Source: a virus
Length of the DNA stretch: 62,106 nt
Virus record (IMG/VR): IMGVR_UViG_3300026530_000001
Location: 1 to 62,106 of that record
Strand: one strand, 5' to 3'
This document shows positions 41,231 to 49,228 of the stretch, one piece after another (the first letter of the stretch is position 1; every line of letters begins with the position of its first letter). Both the position numbers and the translations under genes were made by a program. The notes under the pieces were generated by a model. The model saw nothing but the letters and a program-made list of their open reading frames with translations, was not told the DNA's origin and ran no database searches.

Positions 41231-41658
41231 GGTTGCTCCGTTTCTGTTTGGGTGGTGATCGTTCGGGTTAAGATGCGAAACCCCAGAATCTTCAAGCCTC
41301 GAATTGGCTTATCAAATATCAGCCCTTCTGCCGCAAATTTGTAGGCGCGGGATTTTATTAAATCTGCCTGTTCGGGTGTCGGCTTCTCTGTGAAGTGGAT
41401 TGCCACGCTATTGTTCTCGTGAAAGTTTGGTGGTGTGCACTCTAAGTGCTGAGGCATCATCCATCCATGATCGCCGATTGGCCGCAATTCAATTACATCA
41501 TCCTGAAATGGATCATCTGCAACTTCACGCTCAAATACCGCCGCCTGATCGCCACCGTGCGTTTCCTCATCCCAAACACCTGTCACATAGCCACACAGCT
41601 CGCGCTCGAAATTGCCGGCGTACAGGTTGGTGTCTATCACAAAATCATATTCAACCAT
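41227..41658 (-). CDS. Hypothetical accessory protein
   Basis: 143 residues. The N-terminal part MVEYDFVIDTNLYAGNFERE is conserved-looking, the middle is acidic, and the C-terminus (GLKILGFRILTRTI) is beta-strand-like. AAGGAGAAAT precedes the start. The family (a phage protein of unknown role) seems familiar, but I cannot name it. Confidence 0.6.
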   Translation of the reverse strand: MVEYDFVIDTNLYAGNFERELCGYVTGVWDEETHGGDQAAVFEREVADDPFQDDVIELRPIGDHGWMMPQHLECTPPNFHENNSVAIHFTEKPTPEQADLIKSRAYKFAAEGLIFDKPIRGLKILGFRILTRTITTQTETEQP

Positions 41659-41702
41659 TACAATTTCTCCTTAGCTCGCCACTCGCGGATGGCTTGCATT
41701 GC

Positions 41703-42857
41703 TTAAAGAGGCATCCATCTATCTATCTCACGGCGCAATATTTCTCTGTGAGCGTGATCGAACCATCCGTCAAAAGGTGGTTGGCACTCTCCACTATAAT
41801 CCTGTGCCCAATGCCCTTCGACTGTTGATCCGTCTTTCAATTTCAAGAGTACATAAGTAGCATTCTTCGGTGCTGACTCCATCGATTGCCACGCCCTCTC
41901 TACTTCATCATCAGCGGTGGAGGCGGCTATTCTTTCAATGTCCGCAAGGCTCACTGGTTGAATCTGTTTCTGTTTGCCAACCTGAACGACTTGATTGAAC
42001 GTAACTCCCGCCTCTGACAAGTTAGATAGCCAACGTCGAAGGTCAGAGCGAGCGGCTATGTCAGCACGGGCGGCGATGTCCCAACTCTTCCTGTGCCAGT
42101 CGGACAGGCGTTCGTCCATTTGTGCTTCTGTTTCAGGGTTGCAGTGGAGGTTCTTAACGCATTCCAGATAGAAGTCTAGCCATCGTCTGCGAAATCGCTC
42201 ATCAGGATGTTTGTAGCCGAGAATCTCGCAGCCAAGCATTAAGTGCTGATAGCCATGATGAGGCAAACCATCAACGCCATCGAAGAAGTCGGCTACATCC
42301 TGTGACCACAGCACATCGTCAGCAAACCGATCCAGACTCATAAAGGAATCAGCCTTCTCTCCATAGTCAAGTAGTCGGCCACACTTCGCAGCCTTGAATA
42401 CGGTCGCTCGATAAGCGCGTTGAATAGCCTTACAACGATGTACTTTCTCGATTCCATCCGAACCACGCGCACCTAAAAACAGCACGCTCTGTTGCTGCAA
42501 AGGCAAACTCAGACACCATTCCGGCTGAACTGAAATTCGCTCTGGCGGCGGTGCGTCGGGTACTGTGCTACATCGTTCGCACGGATCGCTTTCAGTGAAT
42601 CCTAATCCTTCACGACATACAGAGCATTTGCGACGTTTGTATCCCGCGTCGGGTACTGTGTTACTCGCTACTGGTTTTTGAGGTGTTGGCTCAATTGTCT
42701 CTTTGCATATTCGCCGCGCATCTTCGATGTTGTTAGCTAGAACACGTGACCACGCTTTGCCCCAATCCTTCGTCTCGCCTCCCTGCGAAATGAAAAAGTC
42801 CAAGTCTTTAACGAAGCATGCACCAGCCCAATTCTTATGAACCATGAAAACAGGCAT
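41703..42857 (-). CDS. Hypothetical protein with zinc ribbon and DUF551-like C-terminus
   Basis: 384 residues. CSVC ... CERC (about 78-95) form a zinc ribbon, and a helical middle follows. The C-terminus, AWQSMESAPKNATYVLLKLKD and then STVEGHW, matches a domain at the ends of many phage proteins (DUF551-like). It looks like a fusion of modules. It overlaps the MazG-like gene stop by one base. Confidence 0.6.
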   Translation of the reverse strand: MPVFMVHKNWAGACFVKDLDFFISQGGETKDWGKAWSRVLANNIEDARRICKETIEPTPQKPVASNTVPDAGYKRRKCSVCREGLGFTESDPCERCSTVPDAPPPERISVQPEWCLSLPLQQQSVLFLGARGSDGIEKVHRCKAIQRAYRATVFKAAKCGRLLDYGEKADSFMSLDRFADDVLWSQDVADFFDGVDGLPHHGYQHLMLGCEILGYKHPDERFRRRWLDFYLECVKNLHCNPETEAQMDERLSDWHRKSWDIAARADIAARSDLRRWLSNLSEAGVTFNQVVQVGKQKQIQPVSLADIERIAASTADDEVERAWQSMESAPKNATYVLLKLKDGSTVEGHWAQDYSGECQPPFDGWFDHAHREILRREIDRWMPL

Positions 42858-43180
42858 TAGATTCTCTTCTTTCCGCCGTGATGGTAGCCACGGCCTCGAT
42901 TAACTTTCAGTTTTGCGGCCACAGTCGCGTCGAAATCAGGATCGACAGCAACAACACAGTCAAGAACTCTAATAAGCACGTCTGCCATTTCCTCCTTGAA
43001 ATGCTCAACGTCGCCTTCGCGGAACGCTTCAAGTGCCTCGGCTGCTTCCGAGACGATCAACATCAACACAGCAGGAAATTTATACTTATCCGCAAACTCT
43101 TCAGCCTTCGTTACGCTCCAGCCATTCGCTGCGTTAATTTCTCGAATCTCGTTAGCTAATTGCTGTAACGGTTTGCTCAT
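42857..43180 (-). CDS. MazG-like nucleotide pyrophosphohydrolase
   Basis: 107 residues, the length of single-domain MazG/dUTPase-like all-alpha enzymes. The metal-binding motif is visible: SEAAEALEAFREGD (ExxE) followed by KEEMADVLIRVLD (ExxD). It would hydrolyse nucleoside triphosphates, or (p)ppGpp-like signals, to monophosphates. Phages use it to adjust nucleotide pools or starvation responses. AAGGAGAAAT precedes the start. Confidence 0.85.
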   Translation of the reverse strand: MSKPLQQLANEIREINAANGWSVTKAEEFADKYKFPAVLMLIVSEAAEALEAFREGDVEHFKEEMADVLIRVLDCVVAVDPDFDATVAAKLKVNRGRGYHHGGKKRI

Positions 43181-43265
43181 CTATTTCTCCTTGTCAATCA
43201 AACGCACTCGGCATTCGTAGGCGTCAGTTAATCCGCCCCGACCGCGCGCTTGTCACCGCTTGCCT

Positions 43266-43532
43266 TCATAGGCCCATTGCGGCCAACGCATCGCTTGCTA
43301 ATTGCAGGCTCAGTGAGTCTTTCACGTGCCGCGTTACTGCGTACATTGTCCATCCGCAGTTTGTTTTGCTCGGCCTAGAAAGAGCTTTCGATAGACGCTC
43401 GCGATCTTGCCGCGACATCCCCTTGATTTTTGAATCGACGGCAATCAGCATCTTGCAATATTCTTCATCGAAAGGGCGCAGGATGTCTTTCCACGTCTGC
43501 CGCTTCTGGCGAATCTTTTTCTTGGCTGTCAT
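43266..43532 (-). CDS. Small basic helical protein
   Basis: 88 residues with a basic N-terminus (KKKIRQKRQTW) and helical body. The start follows a GAAGGAAAT-type site. Located between MazG-like and a larger hypothetical gene. No family recognised. Confidence 0.5.
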   Translation of the reverse strand: MTAKKKIRQKRQTWKDILRPFDEEYCKMLIAVDSKIKGMSRQDRERLSKALSRPSKTNCGWTMYAVTRHVKDSLSLQLASDALAAMGL

Positions 43533-43552
43533 TTCCTTCTCCCCTCGCCGCT

Positions 43553-44089
43553 TCAGCGGCTGCGTATCAAAATCAGATCAAAGTTAATGCTGCCGTGGTC
43601 TAGCACGTGTAGCAAGTACAGCGCATCCTCGATTTCCTCGGCAGTCAAGTCACGTTTCCGCGCGTCCTCGGTTAGTCCGATTGAAAACACGATATTTCCG
43701 TGACGTGGCCCCATGCCGTATCGATGATCTTCGCGCTGATCTCCGAAACTGTCGTAATTTTTGACGCCGATGTATTTCTCTTTTAGTTTGGCGGGCGATT
43801 CGGCGAGTAATTGCTTTGCGTAGGCGATTGCGTTTGGGCGAGTATCGCGGCCGTGCGTTCCGTCTCGGTCGAGAACGGCCTTGGTGCTGTCGCCGCTCAC
43901 GCGAAGAACCTTGCAGGCGCGATCTATGCGCATAACGTCAACGCCCTGCGTTAATAGCGATGTTCGCTGAATAAGTTCGGATATATGGGCTTCATAGGCA
44001 GCTAACCACGATTGATGTTCAGCGGTGCGCTTGTCTTTCTCGCGGAGCAAATCCGCCTTGGCTCGTTCAATTTCAGCAAATGTATTCAT
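43553..44089 (-). CDS. Hypothetical protein
   Basis: 178 residues. An N-terminal coiled coil (about 3-35) is followed by a mixed domain (RACKVLRVSGD ... RHGNIVFSIGL) and EEIEDALYLLHVLDHG at the end. ATG 44089 is chosen because GGAGGTAGAGAG lies directly upstream; the longer frame extends into the previous gene's spacer. No family recognised. Confidence 0.6.
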   Translation of the reverse strand: MNTFAEIERAKADLLREKDKRTAEHQSWLAAYEAHISELIQRTSLLTQGVDVMRIDRACKVLRVSGDSTKAVLDRDGTHGRDTRPNAIAYAKQLLAESPAKLKEKYIGVKNYDSFGDQREDHRYGMGPRHGNIVFSIGLTEDARKRDLTAEEIEDALYLLHVLDHGSINFDLILIRSR

Positions 44090-44159
44090 CTCTCTACCTC
44101 CGGCGCAAAGCGCCCTCAATTACTTTCCAGAATCGGTCGTCCTAATCGACCCTTTGGTT

Positions 44160-44420
44160 TCAGACCTCGAATCCCTTGAACTCGCTTTCGCTCGAAATCT
44201 CAGTAACAACATCCCCCCGAAGTCGCAGAGCGTAGCCAGTGAGTCTGCCGCCGCTTGTCAGTAGTACGTCCTCGCCACGCTCAAGCGCAGCGTCCGCTTC
44301 GCAGCAAGCCAACTCGTTCACGGCAATTCCGCGTCCGGCATGGAACTCAAGCAGAACACCCTCACTCCATTTAACGTATTCAGCGCGTTCTACTGTTAGC
44401 GCCCGCATTGCTGTTGCCAT
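44160..44420 (-). CDS. Small beta-rich hypothetical protein
   Basis: 86 residues. The protein alternates short strands and helices (VLLEFHAGRGIAVNELACCEADAAL). GAGGAGGAAAG upstream is one of the best ribosome sites in the operon. Function unknown. Confidence 0.58.
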   Translation of the reverse strand: MATAMRALTVERAEYVKWSEGVLLEFHAGRGIAVNELACCEADAALERGEDVLLTSGGRLTGYALRLRGDVVTEISSESEFKGFEV

Positions 44421-44473
44421 CTTTCCTCCTCGCGCGTTCACGCGCACAAACTTACTTTCACAATAACGGGCGT

Positions 44474-44854
44474 CTAAGAATGCCCTTTGGTTTCATTCCC
44501 TGAATCTGTCTTTACCGCTGCTAGAGCCTTGCGAGCGGCGTCCCGCGCTTGCGCGTTATATACAGAGCCGAACGGATTAATCATCGCGGCCTTTTCCAGT
44601 GCTGCTACTACTTCATCAAAGTGGGCGTCTCGGTTTACTGCGCGAACGATCAACTCCGCGTTGGCTTTCGATGTGTGGCCATATTTATTTTCGTAGGTGT
44701 GATGAACTTCGCACACGTCGCTAGCGGACTTATCCGTAGCCGACTTAATGAAGTAGCGATCCCCTGAGCGCGGACTTTCGTGGTCAAGGCGATGCTGCGC
44801 ATCTTCTGGCATCAACCCGAATGTCCACGGTCGCGGTGTTGCTTTATCTGTCAT
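44474..44854 (-). CDS. Phage NAELIVRAVN-motif protein
   Basis: 126 residues. The opening TPRPWTF and the later KANAELIVRAVNRDAHFDEVVAALE are typical of a common phage accessory family (related to Ead-type proteins) of unknown role. It is coupled to the upstream winged-helix gene by ATGA. Confidence 0.65.
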   Translation of the reverse strand: MTDKATPRPWTFGLMPEDAQHRLDHESPRSGDRYFIKSATDKSASDVCEVHHTYENKYGHTSKANAELIVRAVNRDAHFDEVVAALEKAAMINPFGSVYNAQARDAARKALAAVKTDSGNETKGHS

Positions 44855-45102
44855 GATTGCTCCTCAACCTTTCCTTGCGCGCTCAACAACTTCCCTTCAA
44901 TTAACTTCAATCCTTTGTCTGTAACTACTGCCTGCGATCCTTCTCTTTCAATCAAGCCCCTCTCCAAGAAGTCATGGATGATCGCATTAGAGATGAATCG
45001 GTTAGGTTTTATGAATCCTGTATCGGCATAGACAATCTCGGCGGGACCGCGATCAGCAATTAACGATAGGATTTCTAAGCGTCCGTTGAGAGGTTTGCTC
45101 AT
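44851..45102 (-). CDS. Small winged-helix protein
   Basis: 83 residues. It fits a winged-helix DNA-binding fold: GRLEILSLIADRGPAEI, then SNAIIHDFLERGLIEREGSQAVVTDKGLKLI, with the wing ending in the usual TDKG. It is probably a regulator or DNA-associated factor of the leftward operon. Coupled on both sides by ATGA. Confidence 0.6.
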   Translation of the reverse strand: MSKPLNGRLEILSLIADRGPAEIVYADTGFIKPNRFISNAIIHDFLERGLIEREGSQAVVTDKGLKLIEGKLLSAQGKVEEQS

Positions 45103-45539
45103 GCTGCTTTCTTTGCGGCCTCCATCGCCGGAGTGATCATTCCGCCGTGTCGATTGATGGCGTGCATGACGGCAACTTCCATCGTTTCATGGTCGTATTT
45201 CTCGTCCAAAATTCTATGAACCTTTCGGCATCCCAGGGCCACGGCGTAGATGTCGTCACCCTCCATTTCGCGACGCTTCTTTGAGTGGCACGGATCGAGC
45301 GGTCCCTCGCATTCATGGATGATGAAATCGAATTCACAATGCGTTCTGCCGGCAGCTTCGAGACGGGGCTTCAACCAAGCCCAGACGCGACGCCATTCCT
45401 TCATGCGACGCCCCGCACCGATGCGCCTTGCCCGCTCAGGGCGTCCATTTCGCGGAAGGGACTCGGTAGCCTTGCGACGGGCTAGAGCCTTCTCAAGAGC
45501 CGCTTTGTAATCGAGTTTTTGGAATCCGCTGCGTTTCAT
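45099..45539 (-). CDS. HNH-like phage nuclease candidate
   Basis: 146 residues. A basic N-terminal half is followed by CEFDFIIHECEGPLDPCHSKKR and ALGCRKVHRILDEKYD. This resembles the zinc-stabilised His-metal core of phage HNH proteins such as those in lambda-type nin regions. A recombination or packaging endonuclease is possible. The final histidine of a classic HNH is not certain by eye. Confidence 0.55.
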   Translation of the reverse strand: MKRSGFQKLDYKAALEKALARRKATESLPRNGRPERARRIGAGRRMKEWRRVWAWLKPRLEAAGRTHCEFDFIIHECEGPLDPCHSKKRREMEGDDIYAVALGCRKVHRILDEKYDHETMEVAVMHAINRHGGMITPAMEAAKKAA

Positions 45540-45617
45540 TTATGCGCAACCAAAGGGAACTCTCAAGGCGTCCGTTTACTGTCTAGTTGTGTGGCGAGCT
45601 TTCCGCTCGCAAAGTCC

Positions 45618-46487
45618 TCACTTGCCGCAGAGCAACCCGCAGCTTGTTAAGGCAATCTCCGTGTCGCCAGTCTCACCCCACAGATTCACCGTGAACCATT
45701 GTTGAATTTCTAAGGCAACCTCTTTCGCGCGGCGATCAAGAATCTGCTTTCTGCGGTTTACGATTTCATCGAAGAAATATCCATCACGAAACGAGTAGGA
45801 ATTCTTGCGCCGTTTCCCCGTTGTGCGCTCAAGCCAGCTTGTTCGCCACAGTAAGTCAGGGTGCGTTTCGGCAAGCCAAAGAATTTCGTACTGACGTTGA
45901 TAAAAACAAAAGAAGCAATTCGCGCGAGTCCGTCCTGAAAATAGTTGTCTGAATTTCCATTCGGGCAACTCGTCGCAATAATGAGCACCAAACCAAAGCA
46001 ATTCTTTGACGCGGTAGTAAAGCGAAGTCCAAAAGAAATCTGGCGGCAATAACCCTTGATTCTTAAGGATTAGCCAAACACCATTCAGATCGATTCCTGA
46101 TTCCATGAGAGGATAAATGTGTGTCCAGCCGTCTGAGGGGCGCGCGCCAACGCGATTTTCATCGGCTCTTAGGCCGTAATAAACCGTCACGTCCGACTTG
46201 CCGTAGTAGCGCTCCATTGGTTCGATCTTGCTTCGCCGCGTACAAAACCGAATCTGGCTGGACGGCAACATATCCTCGTCTTGAATGATCGCCTCCAGCG
46301 ACTTCCCGATGCGCGTTAAAGTCCATCCGGTCTGAATCTCAACCCGATCTAGCCAGTCGTAGGTTTCGGGCAATTCACAACCTGTATCATTAAAGAAAAA
46401 CTCGTAAGGCAAGTCGGGTTGCCGCGCGGTTTGGATCAACGCGCAAGCAAGTGAGTCTTTTCCTGAAATTGGAATTAGATGGCGCAC
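45618..46487 (-). CDS. PAPS-reductase-like PP-loop ATPase
   Basis: 289 residues from a GTG start. The PP-loop is reduced to SGKDS at 8-12, followed by FFNDTGCELPETY (about 35-47) and RFCTRRSKIEPM near 80, as in phosphoadenosine-phosphosulfate reductase/FAD-synthetase-like proteins. Extra cysteines (ANCFFCFYQRQYE) near 185 could hold a metal. These enzymes adenylate a substrate and often mobilise sulfur. In phages they are common but mostly uncharacterised. A 31-residue CxxC protein ends one base upstream. Confidence 0.75.
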   Translation of the reverse strand: MRHLIPISGKDSLACALIQTARQPDLPYEFFFNDTGCELPETYDWLDRVEIQTGWTLTRIGKSLEAIIQDEDMLPSSQIRFCTRRSKIEPMERYYGKSDVTVYYGLRADENRVGARPSDGWTHIYPLMESGIDLNGVWLILKNQGLLPPDFFWTSLYYRVKELLWFGAHYCDELPEWKFRQLFSGRTRANCFFCFYQRQYEILWLAETHPDLLWRTSWLERTTGKRRKNSYSFRDGYFFDEIVNRRKQILDRRAKEVALEIQQWFTVNLWGETGDTEIALTSCGLLCGK

Positions 46488-46488
46488 C

Positions 46489-46584
46489 TTAATAACTTCT
46501 TTCGCGGCGTCCGCAAAGCCGACAAACGCTTAACGTAAATTCCTTTGAGTAGAATAAATGGCCCCACTTGTCGCGGTAGGGCAT
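46489..46584 (-). CDS. 31-residue CxxC microprotein
   Basis: Short protein ending VCRLCGRRERSY, with one Cys pair on a basic tail. It starts with ATG, ends one base before the GTG of the PAPS-reductase-like gene, and shares its strand and frame spacing. Possibly a small partner of that enzyme or a lone metal knuckle; too short for confident assignment. Confidence 0.42.
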   Translation of the reverse strand: MPYRDKWGHLFYSKEFTLSVCRLCGRRERSY

Positions 46585-46627
46585 CGGCCCCACGACATCA
46601 AAATGACCAAACAAAAAACAGATTTCT

Positions 46628-46792
46628 TTAATCAGCGCCTTCAACATCGTAATCACACGCGCAACAATGGCCTTCCACGAACGCTAATTCATTGCACATC
46701 GGGCAGTAATCTTCCTTTTCATCTTCTGGCTCGCTCTCGTCCAGAAAATGTGGATCGTTATCAGTTACGCCCGCAGGATAATTGCCGCTCAT
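46628..46792 (-). CDS. Small acidic zinc-ribbon protein with YPAGV motif
   Basis: 54 residues. The N-terminus NYPAGVTDNDPHF is nearly the same as that of the protein at 49229-49714 (MYPAGVSDNDPHF). The C-terminal half has CPMC and CCAC, a four-cysteine ribbon, in a strongly acidic context. The start has an AAGCAAATG-type context with a weak ribosome site. Role unknown. Confidence 0.58.
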   Translation of the reverse strand: MSGNYPAGVTDNDPHFLDESEPEDEKEDYCPMCNELAFVEGHCCACDYDVEGAD

Positions 46793-46946
46793 TTGCTTTA
46801 CCTCTGCCGTTTACGGCTCGTGCTCCCCAAAGGCAACCACGCGCCCTAATCCACCGCGGTGTTCTACACTGCTTCTCTCTCTGCTCTACGTGCGAAAAAC
46901 TACTATTCAAGTTAATGCTGCAAACTACCCTCGGCTGCTATCGTCG

Positions 46947-47051
46947 TTATCCCCGCGTCCCGCGCTTCAGCCCGTAACGACGATCTGACGTGTCGTTTAG
47001 CTTGTGGCGTTTGAAGCCCTTTTGTTTGAATGTGCTATTGAAACGATTCAT
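46947..47051 (-). CDS. 34-residue basic microprotein
   Basis: Lys/Arg-rich short protein (KQKGFKRHKLNDTSDRRYG). Its ATG overlaps the stop of the 47048-47374 gene as ATGA, the coupling signal used through this operon, which is the main reason to accept it. No family recognised. Confidence 0.42.
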   Translation of the reverse strand: MNRFNSTFKQKGFKRHKLNDTSDRRYGLKRGTRG

Positions 47052-47374
47052 ACGAGATTGCCTTCGTAGTCCACCTGGAAATTAACAACTCGCTTCACGC
47101 CGCGAACGTTTTCAAGTGGCTTGATCGTGTCAAGAATCTGGCGGGATTCCTCGCTGTCCCACCACGCAGCGTGTTCTTTGCTTCCCATGAACTTTGAAGG
47201 GATGCCGCCATTCGGCGCGAGCGTGATTAGCCACGGCGGGCCTTGCGCGTCGATGCGGATAAAGCATCGGTGCTTATCTGAGTACCCATAGCCGAGACGA
47301 AAGCCGCGCAGAACACTCCCGAACGTGACAAACCGTTCAGCCATGCCGCCCTTAAACGGTGGGTGCTTTGCCAT
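47048..47374 (-). CDS. Hypothetical accessory protein
   Basis: 108 residues, mixed alpha/beta, with a Gly-rich N-terminal part (VLRGFRLGYGYSDKHRCFIRID) and AWWDSEESRQILDTIK later. The gene lies directly after the SWIM protein gene and is coupled downstream to a microprotein. Function unknown. Confidence 0.58.
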   Translation of the reverse strand: MAKHPPFKGGMAERFVTFGSVLRGFRLGYGYSDKHRCFIRIDAQGPPWLITLAPNGGIPSKFMGSKEHAAWWDSEESRQILDTIKPLENVRGVKRVVNFQVDYEGNLV

Positions 47375-47677
47375 CTAAGCTGCCTTCCTCTTTGCTCTTT
47401 GCGCTCTCTTAACTGCATGTTGGTAGACCTTCGCAATGTGATAACAAGCATTTCCAAAAACGTAAGCCTCACAATCGCATGAGACGTGAAGCGTCGATCC
47501 GGCAATTGAGAATTGAACGAAGTGTGGACGCCATGCTTTATCTTTGTCCGTCGGCCGACGAGCTGCTCGATACAGTCCTTCTCCGACCCGTCGAATCCAG
47601 GGACGACGAATTTTCGCGTGAGCAAGCGCCGCTTCCCATCGTTCTCTGTGGTTGGAAATGAAGTAATCGAGATTCAT
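47375..47677 (-). CDS. SWIM zinc-finger protein
   Basis: 100 residues. The SWIM signature CDCEAYVFGNACYHIA (CxCx(n)CxH) lies near 68-83, after a beta-hairpin segment (FVQFSIAGSTLHVS) as in SWIM domains. The C-terminus is very basic. Such domains bind DNA or proteins in transposases, helicases and recombination factors; a stand-alone phage copy is probably a DNA-binding accessory. Confidence 0.72.
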   Translation of the reverse strand: MNLDYFISNHRERWEAALAHAKIRRPWIRRVGEGLYRAARRPTDKDKAWRPHFVQFSIAGSTLHVSCDCEAYVFGNACYHIAKVYQHAVKRAQRAKRKAA

Positions 47678-47758
47678 CTATTGACCGTTAGCCTCAATTC
47701 CGCGAATGATTTTCTTGAGCAGTTTTTTCCTTGCGTTACGCACGGGCGCGTCCGGTAG

Positions 47759-48772
47759 TCATGCCTTCTCTCCGAAGCGATTTACCTCGTAAAGAACCTC
47801 ACCGGCTAAAAATCCGATCTTGTGTGGATAGTCAGGATTCGGCCATGCGTACATATCCGACTTCTTAATTTTGATTGCGATGTATTTGTCGCCATTCCTA
47901 CTGCGAAATTCGTCGCAGAAGTAGGGGCGCGAACAGGCGTGGTATTTACCCGCTCCGCACTCTTGCGATTTAAGATCGGGATTCGGGTGTTTCAACTTTG
48001 CGCCGACGCCCCACAGGGTTTCCCACGGTTGACCTTCCTGCGTTTTGAAGTCGGCAGAAACTCGCTTGAAGAGGATCACTGACGCAGCGGGTTTGATAGC
48101 CTGAGATTCCAGCCAACCGCCCGTTCCCTTGACCTGAACAGGAACGATGATCGTGGCCGTCTTGGACTTCTTTTGAATCTTGGCTTTGACGAGATTGAAG
48201 GCACAGGCGAATGCGAACAGCAGGACGGTTGCATAATCAGAATGAACGTGAACCGCAACCGATCCCCTCGCTACGACGTGAGACGATCCCCACGCTTCGA
48301 CGTGAGACGATCCCCACGCTTCGACGTGAGACGATCCCCACGCTTCGACGTGAGACGATCCCCTCGCTACGACGTGAGACGATTCCCTCGCTTCGACGTG
48401 AGACGATTCCCACGCTTCGACGTGAGACGATCCCCACGCTACGACGTGAGACGATCCCCTCGCTACGACGTGAGACGATCCCCTCGCTTCGACGTGAGAC
48501 GATTCCCACGCTTCGACGTGAGACGATCCCCTCGCTTCGACGTGAGACGATTCCCTCGCTTCGACGTGAGACGATTCCCACGCTTCGACGTGAGACGATC
48601 CCCACGCTTCGACGTGAGACGATCCCCACGCTACGACGTGAGCGTTCTCTATTTGCCGATTCACACTCAGTTGAATGCTCGAGTCCGACTTGATATAAAC
48701 GTAAGTGAACTCGTCAAACTTCGCCGGAAGGGCGTCGAATTCTTTTTGGGTTGTAACTGTAACTTCTGCCAT
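47759..48772 (-). CDS. Protein with fifteen 8-residue SSHV repeats
   Basis: 337 residues. An N-terminal segment (1-49) leads into 15 uninterrupted units of the form (G/E)SSHV(E/V)A(W/R), residues 50-169. A C-terminal domain of ~165 residues follows, with Cys/His residues (CGAGKYHACSRPYFC). The repeat is exactly 24 bp with only three variable codons, giving an octapeptide beta-solenoid-like stack. The C-terminal part seems well folded. GAAAGGGA precedes the start. Similar octapeptide repeats occur in other phage proteins, but I know no function. Confidence 0.72.
   Translation of the reverse strand: MAEVTVTTQKEFDALPAKFDEFTYVYIKSDSSIQLSVNRQIENAHVVAWGSSHVEAWGSSHVEAWESSHVEARESSHVEARGSSHVEAWESSHVEARGSSHVVARGSSHVVAWGSSHVEAWESSHVEARESSHVVARGSSHVEAWGSSHVEAWGSSHVEAWGSSHVVARGSVAVHVHSDYATVLLFAFACAFNLVKAKIQKKSKTATIIVPVQVKGTGGWLESQAIKPAASVILFKRVSADFKTQEGQPWETLWGVGAKLKHPNPDLKSQECGAGKYHACSRPYFCDEFRSRNGDKYIAIKIKKSDMYAWPNPDYPHKIGFLAGEVLYEVNRFGEKA
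48266..48625. repeat. Fifteen tandem 24-bp repeats
   Basis: The tract encodes the SSHV octapeptides on the minus strand. On the plus strand the unit reads close to GACGTGAGACGATCCCCACG plus CTTC. Units differ only at three sites: GGA/GAA, GAA/GTA and TGG/AGG in coding sense. The unit length is a multiple of three, so other frames stay open as well; these are not genes. Confidence 0.95.
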
Positions 48773-48782
48773 GTTCCCTTTC

Positions 48783-49010
48783 CTACGCGGCTACTGCCCC
48801 GCTTTGCAACCGTTCATTGTCATCTGCGTCGAATTCTTGTTCGCACCAGACACACCGGACGATCTCTTTCGCTCCGATTCGATCCTGAGCTTCAATCGAA
48901 AACTCATCGGTAATTGTCTCGAGGTTTCCGCCACAAGGGCAGATGATTCCCACTTTGCTGCCTTCCCAGTCGGGAAGTTCGCTAACTGCTGAAAGCATTT
49001 CCATTATCAT
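48783..49010 (-). CDS. Zinc-ribbon protein
   Basis: 75 residues with CPCGG (24-28) and CVWC (about 52-55), a clean four-cysteine ribbon. The start overlaps the preceding stop as ATGA. It is one of several such small proteins in this operon. It could bind nucleic acid or a host factor. Confidence 0.65.
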   Translation of the reverse strand: MIMEMLSAVSELPDWEGSKVGIICPCGGNLETITDEFSIEAQDRIGAKEIVRCVWCEQEFDADDNERLQSGAVAA

Positions 49011-49228
49011 GATGTTTGTCTTTGAACCTCCAACACGGCGTCGAGATGTGATTCGTTGGTGTGTTCGCCGATCACCGCGTATTCCGTTCCCGCAGCAAGT
49101 CCGGCCGTTCTGCCTTTGAGCCAGCCAAGTGCATAGATTGCTCGCACCGTCGCAGAGCCTTTCAGTAAAGCCTTGTCTCGCTGATAGTCCTCTTCTATGC
49201 GCCGATCTAATTCGTCAGGTGTGTCCAT
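49007..49228 (-). CDS. Small helical accessory protein
   Basis: 73 residues, helical, with an acidic N-terminus (MDTPDELDRRIEEDYQRD) and ALGWLKGRTAGLAAG in the middle. It abuts the previous gene (stop then ATG) and overlaps the next by ATGA. No family recognised. Confidence 0.6.
   Translation of the reverse strand: MDTPDELDRRIEEDYQRDKALLKGSATVRAIYALGWLKGRTAGLAAGTEYAVIGEHTNESHLDAVLEVQRQTS

Noticed and set aside
46533-46543. AACGTAAATTCC resembling the 11-base motif
   Set aside because: It differs by an inserted T and lies inside the coding sequence of the 31-residue CxxC protein on the other strand, so it is probably chance.
47681-47746. 21-residue GTG-start basic frame between the repeat protein and the SWIM gene
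   Set aside because: It has no ribosome site and is in frame with, and just after, the upstream stop; too short to support.
48266-48625. CRISPR-like array
   Set aside because: The 24-bp units are contiguous with no spacers and lie in a coding sequence; no cas genes are present.
48266-48625. Diversity-generating retroelement variable region
   Set aside because: No reverse transcriptase or template repeat is present anywhere in the window, and the variation is limited to three fixed sites.
48173-48913. Long plus-strand open frames across the 24-bp repeats (up to 246 codons, Arg/Ser/Pro/Asp repeats)
   Set aside because: The repeat unit is a multiple of three, so several frames stay open automatically; the minus-strand frame has a ribosome site, unique folded ends and operon context.
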